In this document: positions 13,701 to 24,400 of the stretch, piece after piece
Layout: every line of letters starts with the position of its first letter
How positions within the stretch are numbered: position 1 is the stretch's first letter
Source: Mucor racemosus
Lineage: Eukaryota; Mucoromycota; Mucoromycetes; Mucorales; Mucoraceae
Direction of reading: 5' to 3'
Length of the DNA stretch: 64,000 nucleotides
NCBI GenBank assembly: GCA_027405735.1
Contig: JAPEHQ010000016.1
Span: 620,001-684,000, forward strand
Notes under the pieces: model-generated
What the model saw: the letters and a program-made list of their open reading frames with translations, nothing else
The model's database searches: none
Told to the model about the DNA's origin: nothing
Translations under genes and position numbers: made by a program

Positions 13701-14317
13701 ATAAACCTACAAAGACTCAATCAGAACGTGCAATGGCTGTTGGCTGTTTGGGTGAATGTATTGGTGGCCTCAAGTCAGCAATCTCTCCCTACACTGAGCG
13801 TTTAATGGAAATCTTTGTCAAGGCATGTAGTGATGAGGATGAACTTGTTCGTAGTAATGCCGCATTTGCTCTTGGTTGTTTAGCTTTCCACACTCAAGTT
13901 GACTTAAGTAGCCATTATGCCACTCTTTTAACTGCTCTCTCACCTCTCTTCAGCAATCAAACTTTGCCCAACACCGTAGATAACGCTGCCGGTGCTGTTG
14001 CTCGTTTGATTTTGGCTCGTCCTGATTCCGTTCCATTAGATCAAGTTTTACCTACATTTACCAATGCTTTACCTTTGAAAGCAGACTTTGAGGAAAATCA
14101 ACCTGTCTTTGATTGTATTTTCCAATTGTTCAATGCCAACAACACATTTATTCTCGGTAATCTGCCTCAATTCCTTCATATCTTTACCCAAGTTCTTTCT
14201 GATAATGATCAATTAAAGGAAACAACTCGTGCCCACTTGATTGAACTTATCCGTCATTTGAATTCTCAATCTCCCGAACTTAACATCAGTTCCAGTGAAT
14301 TGGCTCGTTTCTTGTAA
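10738..14317 (+). CDS. KAP123: Karyopherin Kap123 / importin-4-like
   Basis: Nuclear import receptor of the importin-beta superfamily; the Kap123/importin-4 branch carries ribosomal proteins and histones through the pore under RanGTP control. Eight exons join in frame: 10738-10743, 10812-10883, 10950-11161, 11223-11544, 11602-11718, 11778-11905, 11963-12074 and 12137-14317 (3150 nt, 1049 aa; family about 1050-1110). The start is a micro-exon of two codons (ATG GAG) spliced to CAATATCTTGCAGG, giving MEQYLAGLDDLL; its acceptor follows an A run and is atypical, so the start is the least certain part. The importin-beta N-terminal domain covers about residues 22-90 (HYQVRQLAAVELRKRISKWW). HEAT repeats follow to the end (NYRKASMMAFAV, VVRRAACMALGCLAEEM, LVRSNAAFALGCLAF). 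An acidic stretch (MDDDLDEDFENF) and a second one (DYDEEDDDLESE) are the usual cargo/Ran-binding loops. It is convergent with COX15, whose stop lies 193 bp away. Confidence 0.93.
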
Positions 14318-14510
14318 GGTTGACAAGTACAATTACCCTCCTAATAATATCATTCCTATTTTTAATTTACACAAAAAGTGACAACAAACAATATTACTCT
14401 ATTCAAATGTATCATTACTATATAAAATATGCTTCTTTAAACAGTATATTTTCCCTTTTTATAAGAAAAAAAATCTATATTTTTATTAATAAATATCAAG
14501 ATACATATAT

Positions 14511-15955
14511 CTAAATAGGTACACGGCGTAAAGCATGAATTAACCAGAAATTAGATGTCAATAATGCAAGAGCACCTGCTTGATGAGCAGCAGCTAGTTC
14601 AATAGGAACCATATAAATCAAGGTAGAAATACCTAATGTCACTTGGACAACAACCGCACCCATCATAGTATTTACTGCCATTTTAACATTTTTGGGTAAA
14701 GGTAATCTTCTAGAATATAACCACAATGCTGTTGTTAATGTAGCAGTGGTTTCAGCAAGAGTACGATGATCAAATTGAACAGTGGTAGGATTTTCAAGGA
14801 AATTACGCCATTTACCATTATCAGTGGGTTTCACATAATGATCAGACCATAATTCTGCAGTAGGAGGAACAATGCCTTCTCCCATGAATGGGAATTCATT
14901 ATAAATTAAACCAGCATCTAAACCAGCAACTAAACCACCTGACATGACTGTAATCATCATCAAAGCACCCAAACTATGAGTAGCAATACGGAAACGTTTA
15001 AGAATTGGGTTATTCAACATGGATGCTACATTGGCAGGGAACTTTCCATTAGCAATTTTGTTTTGACGCACGATATCAGAAGCTACAAAAATAGTGCCTG
15101 CATAAATGGCAATAGCAGTAGCCAAATGTGCTGTTAAACGATATTGACTCACACGAGGAACAGCTCCTGGTTCTTTCATAAGTGCTTCTGAAAGACCAGA
15201 TTTAACCATGTACCAACCCATAAAACCCTAAACTATGTGAGTTTTTGTTTTTCTATTAAACAATTCAATTTCTTAATTTACCTGGAATCCCAATAAGCAA
15301 GTAATACCAAAAGTTTGTTTTGCAACTCGCTTTGACATATGTCCCTTTGAAGCGAAATAAATACCTGGCAAGATAAAGGAGGCACCGATGAATCGACCGA
15401 TCATACGATGAGACCATTCCCAATAAAAGATATTCTTAAACTCTTCCAATGTCATATGACGATTTAAACTACAATAAACCATTGAAAATCAATACCTTAA
15501 ACCATCTTTTTCTTTCTTCAAGATACCTACATTTTGTATTCAGGATATTGCTTATATTTCTCGAATTCTTCTGTCCATTCCAATTCTGATCTGGGAGGCT
15601 TCATACCAGAAATAACATTCCATTCAGTAATAGACAATCCACTTTCAGTCAATCTTGTTAAACCACCAACTACCACAATAGCAAATACCATACCAGCATT
15701 AAAATAAAGCCAATAAGCAACTGCAGGCTTTGACACATTGACAGCAGCAGAAGCTGGTTTAGCGGCAGTTGTCATGAATCGTTGTTGTAAATTAGCTGAT
15801 AATAATGATTTTCTGGATGTTTGAAAGTAATTTTGTTGCAATGATCTATTAAATGTACTAGTTGAAATTGCTCTTGATTGCAAATTTGAAAGACGAGGTG
15901 CTACCACCTTGCAACCAAGGTTATGGAAAGATCTTGCAAGTGCTGTTCGTAACAT
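14511..15955 (-). CDS. COX15: COX15 heme A synthase, mitochondrial
   Basis: Oxidises heme O to heme A in the mitochondrial inner membrane, the last step of cofactor supply to cytochrome c oxidase. Three exons, 15531-15955, 15282-15468 and 14511-15227, give 1329 nt and 442 aa (yeast about 486). The first 70 residues are Arg/Ser/Thr-rich with no acidic residues at the very start, as in a mitochondrial presequence. Family signatures are visible: [16 protein letters not shown] near residue 105, [14 protein letters not shown] across the first splice, [32 protein letters not shown] and [11 protein letters not shown]. These supply the four conserved histidines that bind the two hemes. About eight hydrophobic segments are present. 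The first donor (GTAGGT) is chosen because it restores the conserved [13 protein letters not shown] junction. It is convergent with the karyopherin gene. Confidence 0.95.
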
Positions 15956-16814
15956 ATTTAGCGGCGATAAAAAGACGATTTATGTAAAGATTTCAAATCA
16001 ACCGTATCCGCCAGTGATGGATTGTTTCAGTGTAAGCTCAAAGAATGAGTGAGAGAGAGGGGAGAAGGAGCCTTGTTACAAATGAAAAAGGTTTCTTCGT
16101 TTTCCTAGACAATTTATATAACAATGTGTGTAACATAACCAGGACTGGGATTTAAGTATTGCAAACTGACAGGGATCGGAAATGGTAGAATACATCCCCG
16201 AGTGTAGCTTATGAGTCAAAATAATATGGCCAGACATTCAGTAAAAAGCTTACATGGCTTTAAAACTCGATAATCTTCAATATAATTTAGCATTACTCAT
16301 ATTTTATTGTTATTTATACCTGGAAATTTTATGGTAATTTCTGAAATATCACTAATCACCAAGTGATTTATGGCATGCATCTTCTCCAAATCGGGGCTCT
16401 TTTATTTGGGGACTTCCTAGAGGCGCGCCGATAGTCGTCTATACCAGAATTTTAGTGTCTTAAATTTTCAACGAAAGAAATTATTATGCTTCTTCGTCGA
16501 ACACTGGAGCTTCTGATGGATGTCCTGGAACAAGTGCTGTGCCATTGCGCTAAAAATCACATATTTCAAATGAAATGTAAACATTATTTGTCATTCGCTG
16601 ACCTCATGAATGAATTAAAATATAAAAACATAGCTATAACATGATATACATCCTTCAATTACGTTTATATACTTTTGCTCGTAGCTCATATAATCAAGAA
16701 AACAATGACTTTAAAGAACTACTTCATGCAGTATATATTACCAGACACTTCAAAATACATATGAATTGATTATATTATGCAGAAAACTGAAAATAGGCAA
16801 ATTTCACCGCCTTT
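15956..16814. other. Upstream region of COX15 with one orphan exon-like patch
   Basis: COX15 promoter region and AT-rich spacer. The unusual part is 16420-16560, markedly richer in GC than its flanks. On the minus strand an acceptor-like site at 16552-16556 (TTTTTAG) precedes a 22-codon frame reading NGTALVPGHPSEAPVFDEEA and then TAA. It looks like a last exon, but no upstream exon can be found. On the plus strand the same patch opens a 50-codon frame from 16485. Neither is strong enough to call as a gene. Confidence 0.35.
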
Positions 16815-17850
16815 TCCTTTATAACTGGGTCTCATTCTTTTCATCCCTGCTCTGCTTTTTTTTCACTAAATAACACCAAGAAAAAAATATATGCCAATGT
16901 ACCTGAGATGCTCACCTTTAATACAAAAACAAGTATCCGGAAATATCCTACTTTTTACAGTTGGTATTAATTTTTCAGTGCTAGTGTTTCAGATGTTTAT
17001 ACGTATTTCACTGCTAAAAATTAAAAACTTTGAGGTTTCATATCTCTACTAAAAATTAAGCTATACTAACACTTTCTAATAATAAAACTTACTTGTTTTG
17101 AAGTACTCTATAACATATTTCAGTATGAAAAAATTCTGAGCACTTATATTTTTTTCTTTATTTTTGACATTTTTGTAATAGATTTAAAAATATTCACTAT
17201 ATTGAGCAGTAGTTTCTTTTACATTCATTTCATAAAGCTCATTAAGATCTGCCAGATGCAATTTAGGAGTTTTCAAAATATTGATTTTTCGTGGAGATAT
17301 CCTAAAAAAATATGTACAAAGAAATACCTTCGTTTCTAGCTTTAATTTTTCCCTTATGTACCCTTATCCCAAATTCTGAAACAGAAAAAAATTTGGACAA
17401 AAATGTTGTTTTCTCTATGAAAAATGCAGCTAGAAGGATCAACAATAGCTCGATCGATAGATAATGCGCAAAAGTATTTTATCTACTATTTATATATAAA
17501 GCATTTTTATAAAAAGTGTTGCTTATCTTCAAAAAACCTTCAGTATTTAGATTGCATTTTACGCAAAATTCAATACAAAATATGTATTTGAATTTTATTT
17601 ATATGAATGCATAATTTAAAACTGTATAAAAAACATTTATTACGTTAAGTTTACTTGCCTTGCAGTTCATGAGCTATTAAACGATTTTGTTTTTTGAATA
17701 ATTTTTCGACCATTTTTTCAAATCAATTTTAGAACTCAGTTAATATAGGTTTTAAGATGTAATATAAACCATTGTTTTGATTATCTCGATAAAAAAATAA
17801 TATTTCTTGCTGAAACAAAAAATACAGAGAGCTTTTAACTAGATTTATCT
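16815..17850 (+). repeat. Dispersed repeat family, copy A (single-module form)
   Basis: About 1 kb related to 47865-49505 (same orientation) and to 36895-39225 (opposite orientation). The shared track begins with a CCCTGCTCT stretch, a T run and CACTAAATAACAC, continues through GGTATTAATTTTT and the AGATATGAA-like blocks, and ends near 17850 at the AACAAAAAATACAG stretch, which matches the far end of copy B. It has only one of the two related modules found in B and C and lacks their unique core and tandem array. It is much more diverged than B is from C. No coding capacity is supported. Confidence 0.75.
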
Positions 17851-18043
17851 TGTGAATGCAAAAAATTGGCACTTTCATTAGAGTGTTTAAGTTTTGCAAT
17901 CAATTATAGATTAAATTTAGAACAATTATTATGTCAAGACGCCAAGACACTTGCAATAGTCTGATAACGGCCTTTATTTAGAACAGGCACGATGCATTGA
18001 CATACTGCTTGTAATGAATCACATTATTACTATAATAATTCAT

Positions 18044-18196
18044 ATATCACTATGGCCTCCTGGATGCGCTTTTGAGAGCATCGATGCTCTTATATGAGCA
18101 CATTTTTTCTCCGCTTATCGAGCTAGGAAAATCTGAAATGCTCTTACAAGAGCGCATCGATGCGCTCTGAGAGCATCCAGGAGGCCATAGTGATAT
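18044..18196. repeat. Foldback (MITE-like) element, 153 bp
   Basis: The two ends are perfect inverted repeats of 24 bases (ATATCACTATGGCCTCCTGG plus four more), and imperfect pairing continues inward to arms of about 57 bp around a short centre. Each arm also contains its own palindrome: GAGCATCGATGCTC at 18076-18089 and GAGCGCATCGATGCGCTC at 18150-18167. The layout fits a miniature inverted-repeat transposon, or a cruciform-forming element. No clear target duplication longer than 2 bp is seen. Confidence 0.8.
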
Positions 18197-18229
18197 GTTT
18201 GTTCACAGTAAAATGTTTTTTCACCTCCA

Positions 18230-18560
18230 ATGGCTAACTTTATCATTTTCGTAGAATTTACACAGCAACTAAAGCAGTTTATTGATATTGTATATTTACT
18301 GCCGACAGACCCTGAATCCGTAGCATATGAACTTAGACATTTATCAATCGATATTATCATGTCAATGGTGTGGGAATACATTTTGGTTTTTTGAGATGAA
18401 CCTATCAGCAAATTCATTAGTTGGTGTTCCTCACAGAAGTTGAAGTTTTTGAAATCAAAGGTAAAGAGAAAACATGAAACTTCAGACATAGGATCATCAT
18501 TGCAAAGCTTGTACATATTAAAGGATAGTTATAAAGGCAAGTAATGTTTAACGTAAACTG

Positions 18561-18625
<65 letters not shown>

Positions 18626-19334
18626 AGTATTAATAATTATCGCACCGTAGATATTTTATTGGAAGACATTATCAAATTACCTAAAAGATGCCAACAATAT
18701 ATCACAAATCTAAAACAAGAAGGATACAGTATATTAGGTTATTGCCACAAGTCGAAAACGAAAGAGGATAAAGATAATGTTATTGTATAATTTCAATCAA
18801 TGATTACTGGATTACAAGAGAGGCCTTTAGTTGAAGATATCTACATCACTGTCAGCTACTATTCCAAGACTCCTATGCACAGAAGAGATTTGAAGAAGAA
18901 TATGATAGTGAATGGATTATCAGGAGTAACTGAAGACGCTAAGGCATCCAATATCTTAAAATACTATTGTGCATTTACTACCGAATTTTTGTTTGTAGAC
19001 TTAATAAACGATTTAGCAAATGGGGATAAAGTGTGTTTGGTGATCATTGATTCAGCGGATTTGACTACAAGCATGAGCGATTTGGAATTATTTATTCGGT
19101 ATATGACATATTATTTTCTAACTAAAACAATTAACTAACTTGGTTTCAGTGAACACCCCAATTTAAAAAAAAAACATCATAGATACTATCGTACATGATA
19201 ATCAAGTACATGTATTAGAATGTGAAGATGAAATCATTGAAAGAAAATCTTTAAATTTGATGGCCGAGAATTTGCTCTATCGCTCGAAGATGTTACTCGC
19301 TGCCACTCCCACTCCCACCCCCAATCTGATTTAG
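18230..19334 (+). pseudogene. Broken gene related to serine-recombinase (IS607-like) proteins
   Basis: Three exons can be followed: 18230-18540, 18628-19098 and 19150-19334. The joints keep phase (KGN-INNYRTVD; FIR-EHPNL). The middle part has the layout of the catalytic domain of IS607-type serine recombinases as they appear in fungi: EGYSILGYCHKSKTKED, then ERPLVEDIYITVSY, then KVCLVIIDSADLTTSMSDLE. The upstream part (LLPTDPESVAYELRHLSID) and the downstream part (VHVLECEDEIIERKSLNLMAENLL) look like accessory regions. It is broken by an in-frame TGA in exon 1 (near 18393), an in-frame TAA in exon 2 (near 18788) and a one-base shift in an A run (19164-19173). The usual catalytic serine context (YxRVS) is altered to YCHKS. 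The family assignment rests on motif order only; the disabled state is seen directly. Confidence 0.55.
18562..18624. repeat. (TTA)n microsatellite in a pseudogene intron
   Basis: About 21 pure TTA/ATT units fill the intron 18541-18627 of the recombinase-like pseudogene and run straight into its acceptor (ATTACAG). Confidence 0.9.
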
Positions 19335-19702
19335 TCAATTTGTTCTACATTGAAGATTCTTTTATTTATTAAAATTCTATCGATTCAAATTATTGCAAAA
19401 TTGCAGGATATTGTTGATATTCTGATGGATTAAGATGCAGTGATTTTAGCGAGCAAAGAAATGGATGTTTAGGATTATCAGCATAGCAAATGGTTATACC
19501 TTCCATTTCATCGATGATCTTGGTGTATTTATTCACATTCTCCTGATTTTATGGCACGGCATAAAATAAACATACTGGCTCTTCACGAGATATAATAACC
19601 ATGATTTATTTTTTCTAAGGGAAAAGAGAAAAAAAAAAGCCAGGTAAAATGCTGATCAAATAAATTACAGAGATTCTTTATTTAAGCATTTAGGGAAACA
19701 AT
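19335..19702. other. Spacer between two relics
   Basis: AT-rich sequence between the recombinase-like pseudogene and the 3' end of the transposase relic. I looked here for a transposon end and did not find an inverted repeat that I trust. Confidence 0.5.
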
Positions 19703-20923
19703 TTATAGAATACAGTCCTGAATGAGATTCTGCAAATGTTCGACAGGAGCATCTTCACTTCCTTCAACAATCCTTGGGGTGAGAGTTTCCGCATCGTTCA
19801 ACTTAGCTCTTTTAACTTCATCCTTCAAAACTTTCCAAAACCATTCAACAGGGTTGAGCTCAGGAGAATAGGGCAGGAGTTGGACAGGAATATAACCTCT
19901 TTCGATGATTACAGGACCAAAAAGACCATGGCTATGGATTGGAGCTTTGTCGATAACAATATAAAATCCCTTCATGTTGGAAAATTCATCCATAATGTCC
20001 AATGTGTCACTGATGAACTATAAATAATGACTAGCTGTAGTTCTTTTTGGTATAGCAGATGCAGTATCACCAGGTACTTTTCGCTTCGTGGTGCTTACAA
20101 CCTTTCTTCTCTTAATGTTTCCTGAGTACCTTATACTGACATTCACAACCCCAAATGCTGAGATTGCTCTTGCGGAAGGTGATTCTATAATTGCCTGAGT
20201 GTCATGCTGTGACCAAGCCCTTGAACAACGCATATTGATATCGAAGCCTGATTTATCAAGAAATACACAATTTTGCATATAAAGCATCCCTTTTTGTATC
20301 CATTCCTCTACGAAATTGGCAAGAGCTTCCAGAGTTTTACTACTATTTCTTGCCGCAGGATGGCAGGTAACAACTTTGGTCCTGAGATTGCGACTCTACT
20401 TTTCTTGATTTCTAAACCTTCAAAACATGCTGTCAAATCCTCGATTGCATCTTGTATTATGGCTGACAGGTTCTCATCGAAAAAAGTCAATCAAATTTGC
20501 TTTATAGTCCTCAGTTAGCTTACTTTGAGGTCCATTTGATGTGCAATTCGTTTTTTTGATAGGAATGTTCTTCTCGGAATCTCTGTTGTATGCTGCCTTC
20601 CATTTTCGAGCAGTTTCATAATAGATGTTGGCAGCTTTGGCAGCTTGAAAAGGGATCATAAGTTTCTCTTGAATAAAAAAAAATTGTCGATCTTCGTCCG
20701 AGTAAGTATTATAGACTAAGGTTCGTTCCTTCTTGGGAGGTGCTTCCCTCATATCGGTGTCTTTGAGCTCTTCCATTTCAATGATCACTTTTTTATTCTT
20801 AACATATTTGTGGAAATTCGTCAAATTCGTCAATTGGGACGATGGATCTACAATGAAGGCGGACGCTTCCTTGCCAGACTCATCTACAATTTCACCTCTA
20901 CCATCTTTGTGAAAGGAATTCAT
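19703..20923 (-). pseudogene. Tc1/mariner-type transposase, broken
   Basis: Minus-strand relic of a DDE transposase of the Tc1/mariner (IS630) superfamily, which cuts and pastes DNA at TA. The N-terminal part (20474-20923) begins MNSFHKDGRGEIVDE and contains an HTH-like stretch (EKLMIPFQAAKAANIYYETARKW). The catalytic core follows: CVFLDKSGFDINMR (first Asp; the usual Glu after it is Lys), FYIVIDKAPIHSH (second Asp; usual Asn is Lys) and LLPYSPELNPVEWFWKVLK (third acidic residue). The second Asp and the Glu are 34 residues apart, as in DD34E Tc1 elements. Breaks are one frameshift near 20480, one near 20385, and an in-frame TAG near 20020 between HYL and FISDTLDIMDEF. It belongs to a different lineage from the relic at 51425-52006. 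Confidence 0.85.
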
Positions 20924-21404
20924 TTTTAAAAGAAATAGCTATGAAAAAATACGAATTCAAAAAATTGGTTCATTTATTTTCAGAAAGCTGGGCAAATTAA
21001 CTTCTAAATTGAGAGTGGAAGCACAGTAAACTAAAATTATATCAGTTTATGAACATAAAATCGAAACACCGGGCAAAGCTTTCAGCATCAAATCATATTT
21101 GTCCACAATGCACATCAAATTAACATACCAGGCCAACAATGGAATGGGTATAATAACGGATTAGTTTTGGTTTGGATATATATATGCAATCAACAGCTCT
21201 AAATCGAATTGAGATTATTTAGTAAAATGTTTAATAATTTTATGGCCATTCTATGATTCTTTTATATACAATATGGGTATATGCTGAACTTTAATCAACA
21301 AATGGTGTCAGGAATGGAAATATCAATGTAATTTTATAAACCCAACTTTTCCTCTTTTCTGTCTCCTTGAACTTGTTGACAAACGATAGATATACAACTT
21401 ATAC
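20924..21404. other. Upstream region of the golgin-like gene
   Basis: AT-rich sequence that must contain the promoter and 5' UTR of the coiled-coil gene starting at 21405, and possibly the outer end of the transposase relic. A TATATATAT stretch lies near 21178. No further gene is seen. Confidence 0.5.
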
Positions 21405-24400
21405 ATGTCTACAGCAGAAGATCAAGCAAGAAAGGCAAAGCTTGCCGCCGCCAAGAAAAGAGTAATTATACCTTTTAATATTTTGACCTAATGTATCGAA
21501 GACGTCTACTAACAATATTGCGTTCGACGTGTCATTTACCCATAGTTGAAAAAGTTTCAAAGTAAAAAAGAGGAGCAACCTGACGCAGAATCACCTTCCA
21601 GCCTAGCTACAGATGAAAAGTCAAGCATATCGCAGGAAATAGAAGATTCAAATGATAATGTTGACAATGTATCTACTCCTCCTCCTCCTATCACTACTAC
21701 TGCAGCATCTCCACCAGCATCAGTCGACGTAGATTTAATTGAATTGCAAAAACAAATTAATAAACTCACATCAGATAAAAAAGCAATGGTAGTTAAATAT
21801 ACTTTCATTCCTTATATTTACCATATTGAAAATATCAAAACTTGAATAGGAACTGGAAAGTGCAAATAAGCAATCTGCATTAACAGAAGAATACCGCACA
21901 AAGTCTGAAAATCTTGAGAAAGAATTAAACGCATTGAAAAAGGAGCTTGAATCCAATCAAAGCAAAATGAGTAGTTTGGAAGAAGTCAATAAAGAGCTAA
22001 AGTTCACCAAGAAGCAACTCGATTCTGAGAAGAATAAAGTAGAGGAGTTAGGCGATAAATTGTTGCAATTGACTCAATCAAAAGAGAAGCTTGACAATGA
22101 CCATCAAAGCGAGATCAGCTCCATTAAAGATCAATTACAATCAAAAACTTCCAAAGTGGAAGATCTACAATCTCAACTCGAGCAATCAATAAAGGAAAAG
22201 GATGAAGCATTAAATAAACAGAAGCTTGCATCGAACGAAACCGAGGAAAAATTGAAATCTTTGGAAGCCTTACAAGCTGGGGAACGTGATAAGACCAAAG
22301 AATATCAATCCCAATTACTCAAACTGGAGCAATCCTCTCAAACATCTGCAAAAGAATTGCAATCCACAATCGATGCTATATTTAAAGAAAAAGAGGAATT
22401 AAAAGCTAAATTGACTGATGTGGAAATGGCCAAGGAAAAAGCATCTTCATCAGCTCAAAATGAGATCAATGCTGAGCGCATTAAAACAAATGAATTGATG
22501 GCCAAACTAGAAGATGTTGAAAAATCCAAAGATGAGGAACTTGCTGCTTCTAAAAATGAAATACAGACTGAGCGAAAGAAAGCTGAAGAGTTGCAATCTA
22601 AATTCGATACATTGGAAAAGTCAAAGAATAAGGAACTAACATCTTCCAAAGAGGAATTAAGCAAAGAGCGTGCTGCATTGAAAGAGTTGAAATCCAAGCT
22701 AAAGACATTGGAAACAACTGAAAAGGAAGGAAAGACGCAATACAGTAACATCGAGAAAGAGTTATCCTCTGTGAAAGAGCAGTTGGAGTCAGAACGTTCA
22801 AAAGCAGATGAATTCCAATCAAAATTAGAAGAGCTGAATGCCTTGAAACAAAAAGATACTGAATCATTTGAATCATCTACTGCCAAATTAGAAGCTGATA
22901 TGGCTACGATTAAAGCTGAATTGGTGACAGAACGCTCAAGAGCTGACGATTTACAACTTAAAGTGCACGATTTGGATTCTTTAAAGGAAAAATTAAGTGA
23001 GCGTGAAACGTCTGCTGCTAATATCGAAGAAAAATTATCGAATACAAAAGAAGTGCTTCAATCCGAACGTACAAAGGCCGATGAATTACAAAGTAAGCTT
23101 GAAAATCTCAATATGATGAAACAAAAAGATGCAGAAAGCCATGCAACCAAACTTAAAAAGTTGGAAAGCAAGATGAGCACTATCAGAGAAAGTCTTCAAG
23201 CTGAGCGTACCAAAGCTGATGATTTACAAACACAATTGGTTGAATTAGATGCACTGAAAAAGCAACTGGATGAACAAAAGGATAATGCTGCTAATCTTGA
23301 GGATAAATTCAACTCTTCACAATCAACTTTGAAAGAAGAGCAATCTAAATCAACAGAATTACAAAAGAATATTGATGAATTAAATATCTGGAAATCTGAA
23401 AAGCTGAATGAACATGCATCATTTGTAAGCGAACTCGAGAATAAGTTATCCAACACAAAGCAAGAGCTTCAAGAACATCGTGCAAAGGCAGATTCACTTC
23501 AGCTCGAATTTGATGAACACAAATCAAATAGTACATCTACGGAAGCTGAATTAACAGAGACCAAGCAACATCTTGTTAAAGAGCGATCCAAGGCAAACGA
23601 ATTGCAATCTAAACTCAAAGATCTAGAATCAGCTAAAGAAACAGAAGCCGAAACATTTGCTGCTAGCTCTTTAGCTCTTGAGAAGCAACTGTCTGGGCAA
23701 AAGCAACTGTTAGAATCTGAACGCACCAAGTCAGAAGATATGCTCAAAACTAAAGCATCTGAAATCGAGCAATTGAATACTGAAATAACTCAATTAACGT
23801 CTATTAATACTGAGCTTGAGAATCAGCTTACATCTGCCCAGCAAGAGATCGAGTCCGAACATTCTAAAGTGAATGAATTACAATCACAAATTAAAAGCTT
23901 AGAAGCAGCAAAGCAAAAAGATACTGAAGATCATGCTTCGAATTTATCCAAGATTCAAAAGAAAATGTTTACAGCTAAAGAGAAGCTCCAAGCTCAACAA
24001 ACCAAATCAAATGAATTACAATCCAAGGTTGACGATTTGGAAAAGATCAACCAAGAGCAAGAAACAAAGGTTACCACGTTAGATCAAGATTTATCATCAC
24101 TCAAAGAAGAGGTAGAATCTGAACGTTCAAAGGCTCGCGATTTAGAGGATCAAATCAAGGCTCTTGAGTCTCTTAAAGAAAAGGAAATTGAGGAACACAA
24201 ATCTTCTGCATCTAAATTGGAAGAAGTTCTCTCAAAGATGAAGGATTCCCTTAAATCTGAGCGTACAAAATCAAGGGAACTCGAGCAAAAGTTGACTGAT
24301 GCTACAACATTGCAAACAGAGTCTGAAAGTAACTTGACCAATTTAAAAAATGAATTGGAATCTCAACATGCAAGATCAAGCGAACTTGAAGAAGAAAAGG

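Noticed and set aside
18115..18516. 133-codon minus-strand frame
   Set aside because: The plus strand here encodes the first exon of the recombinase-like pseudogene with consistent splicing; the minus frame runs into the foldback arm and has no family likeness.
19600..21100. Terminal inverted repeats for the first Tc1-type relic
   Set aside because: I compared both flanks and found only weak, gapped likeness; without computation I cannot claim ends.
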